Of a stretch of 64,000 nt of DNA, positions 26,905-35,682 are shown in pieces. Origin of the DNA: Amycolatopsis sp. CA-230715 (GTDB lineage Bacteria; Actinomycetota; Actinomycetes; Mycobacteriales; Pseudonocardiaceae); contig NZ_CP059997.1 in assembly GCF_018736145.1 (NCBI RefSeq), positions 9,609,501 to 9,673,500 of the forward strand. Direction: 5' to 3'. A program made the position numbers and the translations under genes. How positions within the stretch are numbered: the first letter of the stretch is position 1; each line of letters opens with the position of its first letter. The notes under the pieces are model-generated. The model worked only from the letters and a program-made list of their open reading frames with translations, was not told where the DNA came from and ran no database searches.

Positions 26905-27705
26905 TCACATCCCCGCGCGCTCGAAGGCGAGCGTGGGCAGGTCGACCGCGTGCGCCCCGCCGTCGGCGACCAGCACCGCGCCGGTGATGTACGAGGACTC
27001 CGGCGAAGCGAGGAAGCGGATCACCGACGCGATCTCCTCCGGTTCGGCGGCGCGGCGCAGCGGCACCTCGGCGGTCACCCTGCGGTAGGCCTCGTCGTGC
27101 CCGCCGTCGAACCCGGCCGCGGCCGCGAACTGGTCCATCTCGCCGTCGGCCATCGGGGTGCGGACCCAGCCGGGGCACACCGCGTTCGCGCGGACGCCGC
27201 GCGGGCCGAAATCGCGCGCGATCGACCTGGTCAGCCCGATCAGCGCGTGCTTGGCCACCGTGTAGCCCGCGACGTTCGGCCCGGCGAACAGACCGGCGAG
27301 CGAGGACACGACCACGATCCGGCCGCCCGTCTCGACCAGTGACGGCAGCGCGGCGCGGCAGAACACGAACGCGCTCGACAGGTTCGACCGCAGCGCGAGC
27401 TCCCATTCCTCGTCGCCGGTGTCGGTCACCGACGACAGCCCGTGCCCGCCCGCGTTGGCGACGACCACGTCCAGCCGCCCGAACCGGCCGACGATCTCGG
27501 CGACCGCCCGCTCCGCGTCGTCGCGCTCGCTCGCGTCGCACGCGATCACGTGCGCGCCGGTCTCGGCGGCCACCTTCTCGAGCGGCTCGCGCCGCCGCCC
27601 GAGCACCACCACCTCGGCGCCCTCCCCCGCGTAGTCCCGCGCCACCGCGGCGCCGATTCCCGTCCCGCCGCCGGTGATGGCGACGACGCTGCTCTCCGTG
27701 CTCAC
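26905..27705 (-). CDS. SDR-family oxidoreductase
   Basis: A 266-aa classical short-chain dehydrogenase. The cofactor motif is TGGGTGIG at residues 11-18, then VVVANAGG, catalytic Ser in 'IVVVSSLAG', and YTVAK (Tyr/Lys). The C-terminal 'YITGAVLVADGGAHAVDLPT' is family-typical. GTG start at 27705 with AAGGA/AAAGGACC upstream. It is second of a two-gene minus-strand operon with another SDR (33-bp gap), divergent from the copper amine oxidase. It likely oxidises an alcohol or reduces a carbonyl formed in the amine pathway. Confidence 0.85.
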   Translation of the reverse strand: MSTESSVVAITGGGTGIGAAVARDYAGEGAEVVVLGRRREPLEKVAAETGAHVIACDASERDDAERAVAEIVGRFGRLDVVVANAGGHGLSSVTDTGDEEWELALRSNLSSAFVFCRAALPSLVETGGRIVVVSSLAGLFAGPNVAGYTVAKHALIGLTRSIARDFGPRGVRANAVCPGWVRTPMADGEMDQFAAAAGFDGGHDEAYRRVTAEVPLRRAAEPEEIASVIRFLASPESSYITGAVLVADGGAHAVDLPTLAFERAGM

Positions 27706-27738
27706 ACTGGGTCCTTTCCTTGTCCTGTCAGCAAAAGC

Positions 27739-28458
27739 TCATGCGGGAAAGCCCGATCTGGCCGATACGCCGAAATCGGCGAGCAGGGCTTGGCCGTTCA
27801 CCGTGCGCGACCGTTCCGAGGCGAGGTAGAGCACGTGCTGGGCGACGTCGTCGGCCGTCTGCACGGGAAACCCCGGATCCGCCAGCACGTCACCGAGATC
27901 GGCGCGGGCCATCGGCGTGTCGGTCACCGACGGGCACACGCAGTTCACCCGCACTCCGTCCAGTTCGACCGCGAGCGCCCTGGTCAACGCGACCACGGCC
28001 CCCTTGGAAGCGCAATAGGGCACCATGCCCGGCGCGCAGGTGAACGCGGAGTCGCTGGCGAGCAGCACCACCGCGCCCGTTCCCCGCGGCAGCCACGGCC
28101 GCGCGAGCTTGGCGAGCAGGAACTGCCCGGTGACGTTGACCGCGAGCACCGCAGAGAACTCCTCGGCGGTGGTCTCGGCGAGCGGAGTGCCGACCGGGCC
28201 CGAAACACCCGCGCACCCGATGACGGCGTCGAGCCCGCCGAACCGCAACGCCACCTCGGCGACGGCGTCGCCGAGCGCCCGTTCGTCCGTCACATCGGCC
28301 CGCACGGCGATCGTCTCGCCGCCGAGCGGGCGAACGGTGCCACGATCCACCATGCCCACCCGCGCACCCTCCGCGAGGAACGCCCGCGCGCACGCCAGGC
28401 CGATCCCCGAAGCGGCTCCGGTCACCAGCACGGCCTTGCCCTCGAGATCGAGTCGCAT
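27739..28458 (-). CDS. SDR-family oxidoreductase
   Basis: A 239-aa classical SDR from ATG 28458. It has TGAASGIG near residue 13, Asp at the end of beta-2 ('VGMVDRG', suggesting NAD(H) preference), catalytic Ser in 'VLLASDSAF' and YCASK. It has 'GCAGVSG' where most have NNAG, a mild variant. A longer upstream reading enters the divergent promoter and is not needed. First gene of the SDR pair, sharing the 144-bp region with the amine oxidase gene. Confidence 0.82.
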   Translation of the reverse strand: MRLDLEGKAVLVTGAASGIGLACARAFLAEGARVGMVDRGTVRPLGGETIAVRADVTDERALGDAVAEVALRFGGLDAVIGCAGVSGPVGTPLAETTAEEFSAVLAVNVTGQFLLAKLARPWLPRGTGAVVLLASDSAFTCAPGMVPYCASKGAVVALTRALAVELDGVRVNCVCPSVTDTPMARADLGDVLADPGFPVQTADDVAQHVLYLASERSRTVNGQALLADFGVSARSGFPA

Positions 28459-28525
28459 GGCGCCATCCTGCGGGCAGGCGCGCACCGGGTGGTTGGCCGC
28501 CAGCGCAGCGTTCTTGACCGAAGCC

Positions 28526-28546
28526 GCACGGGTGCCGCGCCCGTGC
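28526..28546. promoter_or_regulatory. inverted repeat GCACGGG-N7-CCCGTGC in amine-oxidase promoter region
   Basis: Perfect 7-bp arms in the divergent region between the SDR pair and the copper amine oxidase, 57 bp before the oxidase start. A terminator is not expected between divergent genes, so an operator is more likely. It has the same arms as the repeat at 22359-22378. Confidence 0.5.
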
Positions 28547-28602
28547 TTTCGCCGCCGCCGCGGCACGGCCGAAACTGCACGGACCGAACCGGAAGGGATC
28601 GC

Positions 28603-30468
28603 ATGCCCAGCACACCACCGCACCCGCTGGACCCGCTCACCGCCGCCGAGCTGGAAGTGGGGCGCGCCGTACTGGTCGCGGAGGGACTGGTCACCGACAC
28701 GACCCGGTTCCCGCAGGTGCTCCCGGAGGAACCCGCGAAGGAACCGTCACCGGACGCGGTCGACCGGCGGATCCGCTTCACGATGCTGGACACCGGCACC
28801 GGGCTCTCCGGTGACGCCGTCGTGTCGGTCACGAAACGCGAACTGGTGTCGTGGCAGAACTGCGGCGACGGGCAGCCCGCCTATCTGTTCGAGGAGTACG
28901 ACCTCGCCCAGGACATCACGAAAGCGTCCGAGGCCTGGCTCGCCGCGATGACCCGGCGCGGTCTCGCCGATCGCGTCGAGCACGCGTTCTGCGCGCCGCT
29001 CGCGCCGGGCTACTTCGGCAGGGAGGACGAACGCGGGCGGGTCATCCGCACGCTGACCTTCCTGCGCGAACACCAGCAGGACAGCCCGTGGGCGCATCCG
29101 GTGGAAGGCCTCGTCACGCACATCGACCTGACCACGCGGGAAGTACTGCGCGTGGAGGACGAAGGCGACGTCCCGGTGCCGTCAGAGCACGGGCGCTACG
29201 GCGACGTCACGCCGAGGACGACGCTCAAGCCCATCGAGATCACCCAGCCCGAGGGGCCGAGCTTCACCGTCGACGGGTCCGAAGTGCGCTGGGAAGGCTG
29301 GCGCCTGCGCGTCGGTTTCAACGCGCGCGAAGGCCTGACCCTGCACGAGGTGAGCTTCGGTGACCGGCCCGTGCTCTATCGCGCGTCGGTACCGGAAATG
29401 GTGGTGCCCTACGGCGACACCACGCCGAGCCGGTTCTGGATCAGCTACTTCGACGCAGGCGAGTACCTGCTCGGCAAGAACGCCAACGATCTCCGGCTCG
29501 GCTGCGACTGCCTCGGCGTGATCCACTACCTGCCCGCCTTCGTCGCCGACGACCACGGCCATCCCGTCGAGATCCCGCAGGCGATCTGCCTGCACGAAGA
29601 GGACGACGGGATCCTTTGGAAGCACACCGATCTCGACCAGCGCGCGGAGGTCCGGCGCTCCCGCAGACTCGTGCTCTCCTCGATCTCCACCGTCGGCAAC
29701 TACGACTACGGCTTCTTCTGGTACCTCTACCTCGACGGCACCGTGGAGTTCGAGGCGAAGGCGACCGGGATCGTCTTCGCGGGCGCGGGCACCCCCGGCG
29801 ACCGCGACCCGCACGCGACCGAGATCGCGCCGGGCCTGTTCGCCCCGGTGCACCAGCACCTGTTCTGCGCCAGGCTCGACATGGCCGTCGACGGGGACCG
29901 CAACTCCCTGTACGAGATCGACGTCGCCGGGGTGCCGATCGGTCCGGAGAACCCGTACGGCAACGCGTTCACCTGGCACAGCACCCCGTTGCGCACCGAG
30001 CACGAGGCGATGCGGACGGCCGATCCCGCCCGCGCCAGGGTGTGGGAGATCCGCAGTGCCGACAAGACCAACCGGCTCGGCGTCCCGACCGCGTACCAGC
30101 TCGTGCCCCGGCCGTCCGCGACACTGCTCGCGCAGCCGGATTCGTCCGTCCACAAGCGAGCGACCTTCGCCACCAAGCACCTCTGGGCGACGCCGTACCG
30201 GCACGACGAACGCTATCCGGCTGGCGAGCGCCCCGGCGCGCATCCAGGCGGGGACGGGCTTCCCGCGTGGACGGCCGAAGACCGGGACCTCACCGACACC
30301 GATCTCGTGCTGTGGCACGTCTTCGGCCTCACCCACGTACCGCGACCGGAGGACTGGCCGGTGATGCCGGTCGACCGCGCGGGGTTCTCCCTGCGGCCGT
30401 ACGGGTTCTGCGACCGCAACCCCGCACTCGACCTCCCGTCCGGCGAAACCGACCACTGCGACCACTGA
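28603..30468 (+). CDS. copper-containing primary amine oxidase (TPQ enzyme)
   Basis: A 621-aa oxidase converting a primary amine plus O2 to aldehyde, NH3 and H2O2. The self-processing topaquinone site is 'SISTVGNYDYGFFWYLY' (NYD; Tyr becomes TPQ). The catalytic-base region is 'YFDAGEYLLGKNANDLRLGC'. Copper ligands are the HxH in 'VHQHLFCARLDM' and the late His in 'GLTHVPRPEDWPVMP'. Length and layout match the Arthrobacter phenylethylamine/histamine oxidases. ATG 28603 follows GGAAGGG. MoaF follows 10 bp later, as in enterobacterial monoamine regulons. Tyramine or phenylethylamine-type substrates are likely (inference). Confidence 0.93.
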   Translation: MPSTPPHPLDPLTAAELEVGRAVLVAEGLVTDTTRFPQVLPEEPAKEPSPDAVDRRIRFTMLDTGTGLSGDAVVSVTKRELVSWQNCGDGQPAYLFEEYDLAQDITKASEAWLAAMTRRGLADRVEHAFCAPLAPGYFGREDERGRVIRTLTFLREHQQDSPWAHPVEGLVTHIDLTTREVLRVEDEGDVPVPSEHGRYGDVTPRTTLKPIEITQPEGPSFTVDGSEVRWEGWRLRVGFNAREGLTLHEVSFGDRPVLYRASVPEMVVPYGDTTPSRFWISYFDAGEYLLGKNANDLRLGCDCLGVIHYLPAFVADDHGHPVEIPQAICLHEEDDGILWKHTDLDQRAEVRRSRRLVLSSISTVGNYDYGFFWYLYLDGTVEFEAKATGIVFAGAGTPGDRDPHATEIAPGLFAPVHQHLFCARLDMAVDGDRNSLYEIDVAGVPIGPENPYGNAFTWHSTPLRTEHEAMRTADPARARVWEIRSADKTNRLGVPTAYQLVPRPSATLLAQPDSSVHKRATFATKHLWATPYRHDERYPAGERPGAHPGGDGLPAWTAEDRDLTDTDLVLWHVFGLTHVPRPEDWPVMPVDRAGFSLRPYGFCDRNPALDLPSGETDHCDH

Positions 30469-30478
30469 GGAATCCTCG

Positions 30479-31264
30479 ATGTCGACACTTTCCGACACCT
30501 CCACCTGGCTGCCGCTCGACGGGCTGGCACCGGGGTTCGACGCGAACAAGGCGCCCGTGGTGGGCGATCTGCACGACCGCTCCCTCGTGCTCCGCTGCGA
30601 CGACGGCAGCACGCTTTCCGCGCGGTTCAGCGGAACCCGGATCGACTGGAGCCACCACGGTTCCGGTACCGACGAGTCGGAGACCTTCCTCGTCGACGAC
30701 GGCCTCTACTACGTCCAGTTCCACCCTGGCGAAACCCCGGAGCAGGCGTACACCGTCTTCCTCGACCTCCGCGAGGGCAGGGCGCTGGTCGTGCTGAGCC
30801 GGATCGGCGACACCGCGCCGCGCGTGACCCAGACCTTCCTGACCGCCACCATCGACGGCATCGACGCCCGCGGTGACGTGCCGGCGCCGAGCACCTCGCT
30901 CATCGGCAGGCGCGCGCTGTGGGTGTACAGCGCCGCGCACGCCTACGAACACGTCTACCTGAGCCCGCACTGGTACACCTGGCAGTGCCTGGCCGGGCCG
31001 GAGAAGGGGCTCGCCGACACCGACGAGAACACCACCTACCGGCTGCGCCCCGGCATCTTCGTGTTCACCTGGCGGGAGAAGGTGATCCCGTGCGGTTCGG
31101 TCACCGTCGCCGACCACCGCGACACCCGCCGCCTCCGCTCGCACGGCGTCCTTTTCGGACTCGACGGCACCGGCGAGGTGCCGACGCACTTCACCTTCGG
31201 CGCACACGGGAAACTGCTGAGCACGACCGTGCACCCCGCGGAGTACGACCCCGCCGATGAGTGA
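30479..31264 (+). CDS. MoaF-family protein (second paralogue)
   Basis: A 261-aa protein similar to that at 21184, with both repeats: the N-terminal barrel ('LVLRCDDGSTLSARFSGTRI', 'ESETFLVDDGLYYVQF') and the C-terminal part 'SLIGRRALWVYSAAHAYEHV' plus 'HWYTWQCLAGPEKGLADTDE'. Co-transcribed with the amine oxidase; GAGGAA before ATG 30479. The paired copy may bind amine substrate or aldehyde product, but family function is unproven. The end overlaps the amidohydrolase start by 8 bp. Confidence 0.85.
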   Translation: MSTLSDTSTWLPLDGLAPGFDANKAPVVGDLHDRSLVLRCDDGSTLSARFSGTRIDWSHHGSGTDESETFLVDDGLYYVQFHPGETPEQAYTVFLDLREGRALVVLSRIGDTAPRVTQTFLTATIDGIDARGDVPAPSTSLIGRRALWVYSAAHAYEHVYLSPHWYTWQCLAGPEKGLADTDENTTYRLRPGIFVFTWREKVIPCGSVTVADHRDTRRLRSHGVLFGLDGTGEVPTHFTFGAHGKLLSTTVHPAEYDPADE

Positions 31265-32897
31265 CGCCGCCGATCTCCTCCTCACCAACGCCACCGTGTT
31301 CACTGTGGACGACGCGGCGCCGTGGTCGTGCTCGCTCGCGGTGCGGGACGGCAAGGTGCTCGCGCTCGACGACACCGCGCGCGGCCCGGAAACCGAGGTC
31401 CACGACCTCGGCGGCGCGTTCGTCATGCCGGGGTTCGTCGACGTGCACAACCACCACGCGCTCGCCGGGCGCGCCGAACTGTTCGAACTCACCTTCGGCG
31501 CGGACAAAGGGTTCCAGGCGATACTGGACGCCGTCAGCGACCGCGCGCGCGGCCTCGACCAGGACGAGTGGGTGATCGGCGGCGCGTGGGCGTCCACTTT
31601 GGTCGGCACGCTGGCACACGAGTCGGCGCGGCACGCGCTCGACGAAGCGGCGGGCGGGCGCCCGGTTTCGCTCGCCGACGACAGCAGGCACAACCGCTGG
31701 GTGAGCACGAGGGCACTGGAACTGGCCGGGATCACCGCCTCCACCGCCGATCCCGCGGGTGGTGTGATCGGTCGGGACGCCGTCACCGGCGCCCCGACCG
31801 GCGTCCTGCTGGAGGCGGCGGGCGCGCTCGTCGAACGGGCCGTGCGGAAGACGCGCACGCTCACCGGCGAGCAGCACCGGCGGGCTTCCCGTCGTGCGAT
31901 CGAGACCCTGCATTCCTACGGTGTCACGGCCTTCCAGGACGCCGGTGTCTCGCTCGACATCCTCGACGCGCTCAAGACCTTGGACGACGCGGGCGAACTC
32001 GACGCGTGGGTGGTGTCCTCGTTGCTGGTCAACGACCCGATCTTCGGGTTCGACCCGATCGGGCGGCCGCTGCTGGAGCTCGGCGAGCGCTACCGGAGCG
32101 AGCACCACCGGCCGGACTTCGTGAAGATCTTCCTCGACGGCGTGCCGCCGACCAGGACCGCGGCGTTCCTCGAACCGTACCTGCCCGACGACGTGCACGG
32201 CGCCTGCTTCCACGGCGCCACCACGATGCCTGGCGCGGAACTGGAAGGCTGGCTACGCACCGCGGCCGAGGCCGGGTTGTCCGCGAAGGTCCACTGCACC
32301 GGGGACGCTTCGGTGCGCGCGACGCTCGACGCCGTCGAGAAAATCCGGGCCGAGGGGTTCGCCGACGCCCGTTTCCAGGTCGCGCACGGCCAGTTCGTGC
32401 ACCCGGACGACCTCCCCCGGTTCGCCGCGCTCGGCGTCGCCGCGGACATCTCACCGTTCCTGTGGGTGCCGGGGGTGATCCCGTCGGCGATCGCGGAGGT
32501 GCTGCCACCCGGCCGCGCCGCGCGGATGCAGCCGAACCGGGCGCTGCTCGACAGCGGCGCGCTCGTCGCGGGTGGTTCGGATTGGCCGGTGAGCGAATCC
32601 CCGAACGCCTGGGAAGGCATCGAAGGACTGGTGACCCGCCGCGACCCGACCGGCGCGCACCCCGGCGCGCTGTGGCCGGAACAAGCCATCACGCTCGCCG
32701 AAGCGATCGAGGTGTTCACCCTCGGCAGCGCCCGCGCGACCGGTCTCGACGACGTCACCGGCTCGCTCAGCCCCGGCAAGTCGGCGGATTTCCTGGTGCT
32801 CGACCGCGACCCGTTCCGCGCCTCGCCCACCGATCTCGCGGCGACCACCGTCGCCGAGACCTGGTTCGCCGGGAAGCGGGTGTTCGGGGGCACCTGA
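31257..32897 (+). CDS. YtcJ-like metal-dependent amidohydrolase
   Basis: A 546-aa amidohydrolase_3 protein. Metal motif 'FVMPGFVDVHNHHALAG' near residue 60, 'VKIFLDGVPPTRTAAFLEPY' (the central Lys strand), 'AKVHCTGDASVRATLDAVEK', 'FQVAHGQFVHP', and the late Asp in 'VAGGSDWPVSESPN'. It ends with 'GSLSPGKSADFLVLDRDPF'. It is translationally coupled to MoaF2 (8-bp overlap) and hence part of the amine oxidase operon. It could release an amine from an N-acylated precursor such as N-acetyltyramine (inference). Confidence 0.87.
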   Translation: MSDAADLLLTNATVFTVDDAAPWSCSLAVRDGKVLALDDTARGPETEVHDLGGAFVMPGFVDVHNHHALAGRAELFELTFGADKGFQAILDAVSDRARGLDQDEWVIGGAWASTLVGTLAHESARHALDEAAGGRPVSLADDSRHNRWVSTRALELAGITASTADPAGGVIGRDAVTGAPTGVLLEAAGALVERAVRKTRTLTGEQHRRASRRAIETLHSYGVTAFQDAGVSLDILDALKTLDDAGELDAWVVSSLLVNDPIFGFDPIGRPLLELGERYRSEHHRPDFVKIFLDGVPPTRTAAFLEPYLPDDVHGACFHGATTMPGAELEGWLRTAAEAGLSAKVHCTGDASVRATLDAVEKIRAEGFADARFQVAHGQFVHPDDLPRFAALGVAADISPFLWVPGVIPSAIAEVLPPGRAARMQPNRALLDSGALVAGGSDWPVSESPNAWEGIEGLVTRRDPTGAHPGALWPEQAITLAEAIEVFTLGSARATGLDDVTGSLSPGKSADFLVLDRDPFRASPTDLAATTVAETWFAGKRVFGGT

Positions 32898-32917
32898 GCA
32901 CCGATCGGGTCGTTACT

Positions 32918-32931
32918 CCTACACTGGTAGA
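32918..32931. promoter_or_regulatory. CTAC-N4-GTAG operator copy 1 (TetR autoregulation)
   Basis: CCTAC-ACTG-GTAGA, 26 bp before the TetR-family start. It also forms the larger repeat CACTGGT-N7-ACCAGTG (32922-32942). The right arm GTAGA is identical in all five copies of this motif in the window (35484, 35558, 52641, 54697). Confidence 0.6.
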
Positions 32932-32956
32932 GAAAACCAGTGCGGGAGGTGGCCCG

Positions 32957-33544
32957 GTGCCGAAGATCATCGATCACGACGACCGTCGCAGTCATATCGT
33001 CGATGTCACCTGGGACCTGATCACCCAGGGCGGGCTCGAAGCCGCCACCATGCGCGAAATCGCCGCGGCGGCCGGGTTCGCGAACGGCGCGCTCAAGCTG
33101 TACTTCCCCAGCAAAGAAGACATCATCGAGGCGATCTACGAGCGCGCGCTGGGCATGATGCACGACTACGTGGAGCTCGACGGCCTGCGCGGGCTCACCG
33201 CGTTGCGCGAGCTGTGCGTGTCGTCGATGCCGATCGACGACGAGCGCATCGCCGCGGGCCGCGTGCTCCTGACGTTCTGGCAGCTGTCGCTGACGAACCC
33301 GAAGATGCACGACAAGTACCTGGAGCACGTCCGCTCGTGGCGCGGGCTGCTGCACCGGTTCCTCGCCGAGGGCCGCGAAGACGGCGACATCGTCACCGCG
33401 ACCCCCGACGAGCAACTGGTCGACGAAATCGTCCTGCTGAACGCGGGCGCGAACGTGATGAGCCTGGTCAGCGGCGACTTTTCGACCGTGGACCTGCAGA
33501 AGCAGCACCTCGAGTCCTTTTTCGACCGGCTCACTCGCGGCTGA
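32957..33544 (+). CDS. TetR/AcrR-family transcriptional regulator
   Basis: A 195-aa regulator. The N-terminal helix-turn-helix spans residues about 10-55: 'RRSHIVDVTWDLITQGGLEA', 'TMREIAAAAGFANGALKLYF', 'PSKEDIIEAIYERAL'. The C-terminal ligand domain resembles those of BetI/KstR2-like regulators. GTG start at 32957 with GGGAGGTGG upstream. It follows the amidohydrolase but has its own operator-bearing leader. I propose it represses itself and the other genes carrying the CTAC-N4-GTAG repeat; ligand unknown. Its 3' end overlaps the convergent esterase gene by 14 bp. Confidence 0.87.
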   Translation: MPKIIDHDDRRSHIVDVTWDLITQGGLEAATMREIAAAAGFANGALKLYFPSKEDIIEAIYERALGMMHDYVELDGLRGLTALRELCVSSMPIDDERIAAGRVLLTFWQLSLTNPKMHDKYLEHVRSWRGLLHRFLAEGREDGDIVTATPDEQLVDEIVLLNAGANVMSLVSGDFSTVDLQKQHLESFFDRLTRG

Positions 33545-34469
33545 AGACCCCGCGGAGGAAAGCCGCGGCCTGCGCGTGCGAACGCGGCGACGCTGGCAGA
33601 TCGGTGTAGAGGCCGTAGAACCCGTGGATCTGCCCGTCGTACCGGGTGAGTTCCACCGGCACGACCTCGCCGAGGCGGCGCGCGAACTCCTCGCCCTCGT
33701 CCCGCAGGACGTCGTACTCCGCGGTCAGCACCAGCGCGGGCGGCAGGCCGGTGAGGTCCTTGGCCCGCAACGGAAGCAGGTACGGATCGTCGAGCTGGGC
33801 GGGCTCGGTGACGTACTGCTCGAAGAAGAACCGCATCGCACCCGCGGTCATCCCGAAGCCCTCTGCACAGTCGCGATAGGACGCGAACCCGTCGTCGGGA
33901 TGGCCGTACACCGGGCACACGAGCACCTGCGCGCTGATCGGGGGCCCGCCGTGGTCCCGCGACATCATCGAGACCACAGTGGACAGATTGCCGCCCGCGC
34001 TTTCCCCGCCGATCGCGATCCGCGCCCCGTCCACCTCGGGGCCGGCCCCGCCCGAGGCGAGCCACTCGACGACCGCGTAGCAGTCCGAAGGCGCCGCCGG
34101 GAACGGGTGCTCCGGTGCGAGCCGGTAGTCCACCGCGACGACCGCGAGCCCGGCCGCCACGCACACCGCGCGCGACGCGACCTCGTTCTCGTCGATCGAC
34201 CCGATCGTCCAGCCGCCACCGTGAATCCACACGAACGCGGGCACCGGGCCGGTGGCCTCCGGGAGGTAGATCCGTACGCGAACGGCACCGTCGCCGCCTG
34301 GTACCAGGTGGTCGCGCACGGAGGCGACCGGCTCCACCGCGGTGGGACGCGGCCACGACGCGGCGAAGGAAGCACGCAGCTCGGCCGCGGTCGGCGGCGT
34401 GGACGGCAACGGCGTCCGCGCGTGGCGCGCGAGGAGTTCGCGGACCGCGGGATCGAGTGTCACGGTCAC
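33531..34469 (-). CDS. alpha/beta hydrolase, HSL-type esterase
   Basis: A 312-aa hormone-sensitive-lipase family esterase. Oxyanion motif HGGG in 'FVWIHGGGWTIGS', 'VAVDYRLAPEHPFPAAPSDC', nucleophile GESAGG, Asp in 'LVLTAEYDVLRDEGEEFA', and His in 'QIHGFYGLYTDLP'. The GTG start at 34469 overlaps the methyltransferase stop (GTGA), so the two are coupled. It probably hydrolyses an ester or lactone, perhaps of the methyltransferase-modified compound. Confidence 0.86.
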   Translation of the reverse strand: MTVTLDPAVRELLARHARTPLPSTPPTAAELRASFAASWPRPTAVEPVASVRDHLVPGGDGAVRVRIYLPEATGPVPAFVWIHGGGWTIGSIDENEVASRAVCVAAGLAVVAVDYRLAPEHPFPAAPSDCYAVVEWLASGGAGPEVDGARIAIGGESAGGNLSTVVSMMSRDHGGPPISAQVLVCPVYGHPDDGFASYRDCAEGFGMTAGAMRFFFEQYVTEPAQLDDPYLLPLRAKDLTGLPPALVLTAEYDVLRDEGEEFARRLGEVVPVELTRYDGQIHGFYGLYTDLPASPRSHAQAAAFLRGVFSRE

Positions 34470-35452
34470 ACCGCTTCCGCGACGAGGACGCGCGGGCTGC
34501 CGGGCAGCGCGAGCCGGTCCACCACACGCCATCCGGCGCCGTCGAGCCAGCCGCGGACCTCCGCCTCGGGGTAGACGACCGTCCCGTCGATCACCAGGTA
34601 CTCCCCCGCGTGCAAGGCATCCAGCGGGCGCTGGACCGCGTCGTCGTCGAGGAAGAAGTCGAGCAGCAGCAACCGCGCGCCCGGCGCGGCGGCCGCGCGG
34701 GCGTTGCGCAGGATCGCGGCGTTCTCGTCCGCACCGAACCGGTGGACGACGTGGTTCACCATCACCAGGCCGAATTCGCCAGCGGGACGCGCCAAGGGGG
34801 TCGGTTCCCCCAGCACGGTGCAGCGCTCCGCCAGGCCCTCCTCGCGCACCGCCGCGGTCACCGGGCCGACCGACTCGGGCGCGAAGACGAACGTCGTGCA
34901 CAGGTTTTCGTTGGCGCGCATGGCTTCCACCGCGAACGCGCTGGAGAGCCCGCCGAGGTCGAGCAGTGTTTCGTACGGCGTGAAGTCGAACGCCGCCGCC
35001 AGCATCTTCGCGTGCAGGGCGTTGTAGGTCATCACCCCGGACAGGAAGGTGTTCCAGCGTTCCCCGGTGAGCTCGAGTTCGGCCGGCTCACCGGTGTCGA
35101 CGGTGTCGCCGAACCGGAGCCAGTGCCCGTAGCTGATCGATTCGAGGAAGGTGAGGAACGGCGCGAGATCCAGCTCTTTCCCGGCGAGGTACGCGGCGGC
35201 GTCGGGTTCCAGTCCGTAGCGCCCGCTTTCCCGGGACAGCAGCCCGAGCGAGGACATGGAGTCGCCGAGGATGCGCACCACCTTCTCCGGTTTCCCGGTC
35301 TTCTGCGCGAGTTCCGGCGCGCTCAGCGGCCCGTCGGCGAGCGCGCGGAAGAGCCCGATCCGGCTCGACGCGAAAAGCTGCTTCGCCGCCATGTACCCGA
35401 CGGCGATGTCCACGATCCGCTCGGGACCGGTGGCCGCGGTGGACCCGGTCAT
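34466..35452 (-). CDS. O-methyltransferase (plant COMT/ArylMT-like, PF00891)
   Basis: A 328-aa SAM methyltransferase with an N-terminal winged-helix dimerisation domain ('MAAKQLFASSRIGLFRALAD', 'APELAQKTGKPEKVVRILGD') and a C-terminal Rossmann domain. The SAM motif 'LLDLGGLSSAFAVEAM' lacks the third Gly of the usual DxGGGxG. The catalytic His would be in 'VMVNHVVHRFGADENAAIL'. Many relatives methylate phenolic hydroxyls. ATG 35452 with GGGAGG upstream; a longer reading would run through the operator. Operator copy 2 lies 32 bp upstream. Confidence 0.83.
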   Translation of the reverse strand: MTGSTAATGPERIVDIAVGYMAAKQLFASSRIGLFRALADGPLSAPELAQKTGKPEKVVRILGDSMSSLGLLSRESGRYGLEPDAAAYLAGKELDLAPFLTFLESISYGHWLRFGDTVDTGEPAELELTGERWNTFLSGVMTYNALHAKMLAAAFDFTPYETLLDLGGLSSAFAVEAMRANENLCTTFVFAPESVGPVTAAVREEGLAERCTVLGEPTPLARPAGEFGLVMVNHVVHRFGADENAAILRNARAAAAPGARLLLLDFFLDDDAVQRPLDALHAGEYLVIDGTVVYPEAEVRGWLDGAGWRVVDRLALPGSPRVLVAEAV

Positions 35453-35483
35453 GGTGCCTCCCTGTGGTTTGGTCGAGGGAGAT

Positions 35484-35497
35484 TCTACATTCGTAGA
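35484..35497. promoter_or_regulatory. CTAC-N4-GTAG operator copy 2
   Basis: TCTAC-ATTC-GTAGA, perfect 5-bp arms, 32 bp upstream of the methyltransferase start in the divergent region with the dipeptide ABC operon. Confidence 0.6.
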
Positions 35498-35557
35498 CAA
35501 AAGAGTCCAGTGCCGTTTTTGCCCGCGTGCCAATGAAAACCACCCACGGCCCAACTT

Positions 35558-35571
35558 CCTACAGTTGTAGA
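35558..35571. promoter_or_regulatory. CTAC-N4-GTAG operator copy 3
   Basis: CCTAC-AGTT-GTAGA (4-bp perfect core CTAC/GTAG), 112 bp upstream of the ABC transporter start and 74 bp from copy 2. The two copies together could control both divergent operons. Confidence 0.55.
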
Positions 35572-35682
35572 ATATAACCATTGACACCGCTCACGCCCAG
35601 TGTCAACATGCGTAGAACTACCCCTGCCGGCGTCCTTCCCCGGCAGTCCGGCCCGCCACGCGGGCACCAGGAAGGGGACTTC

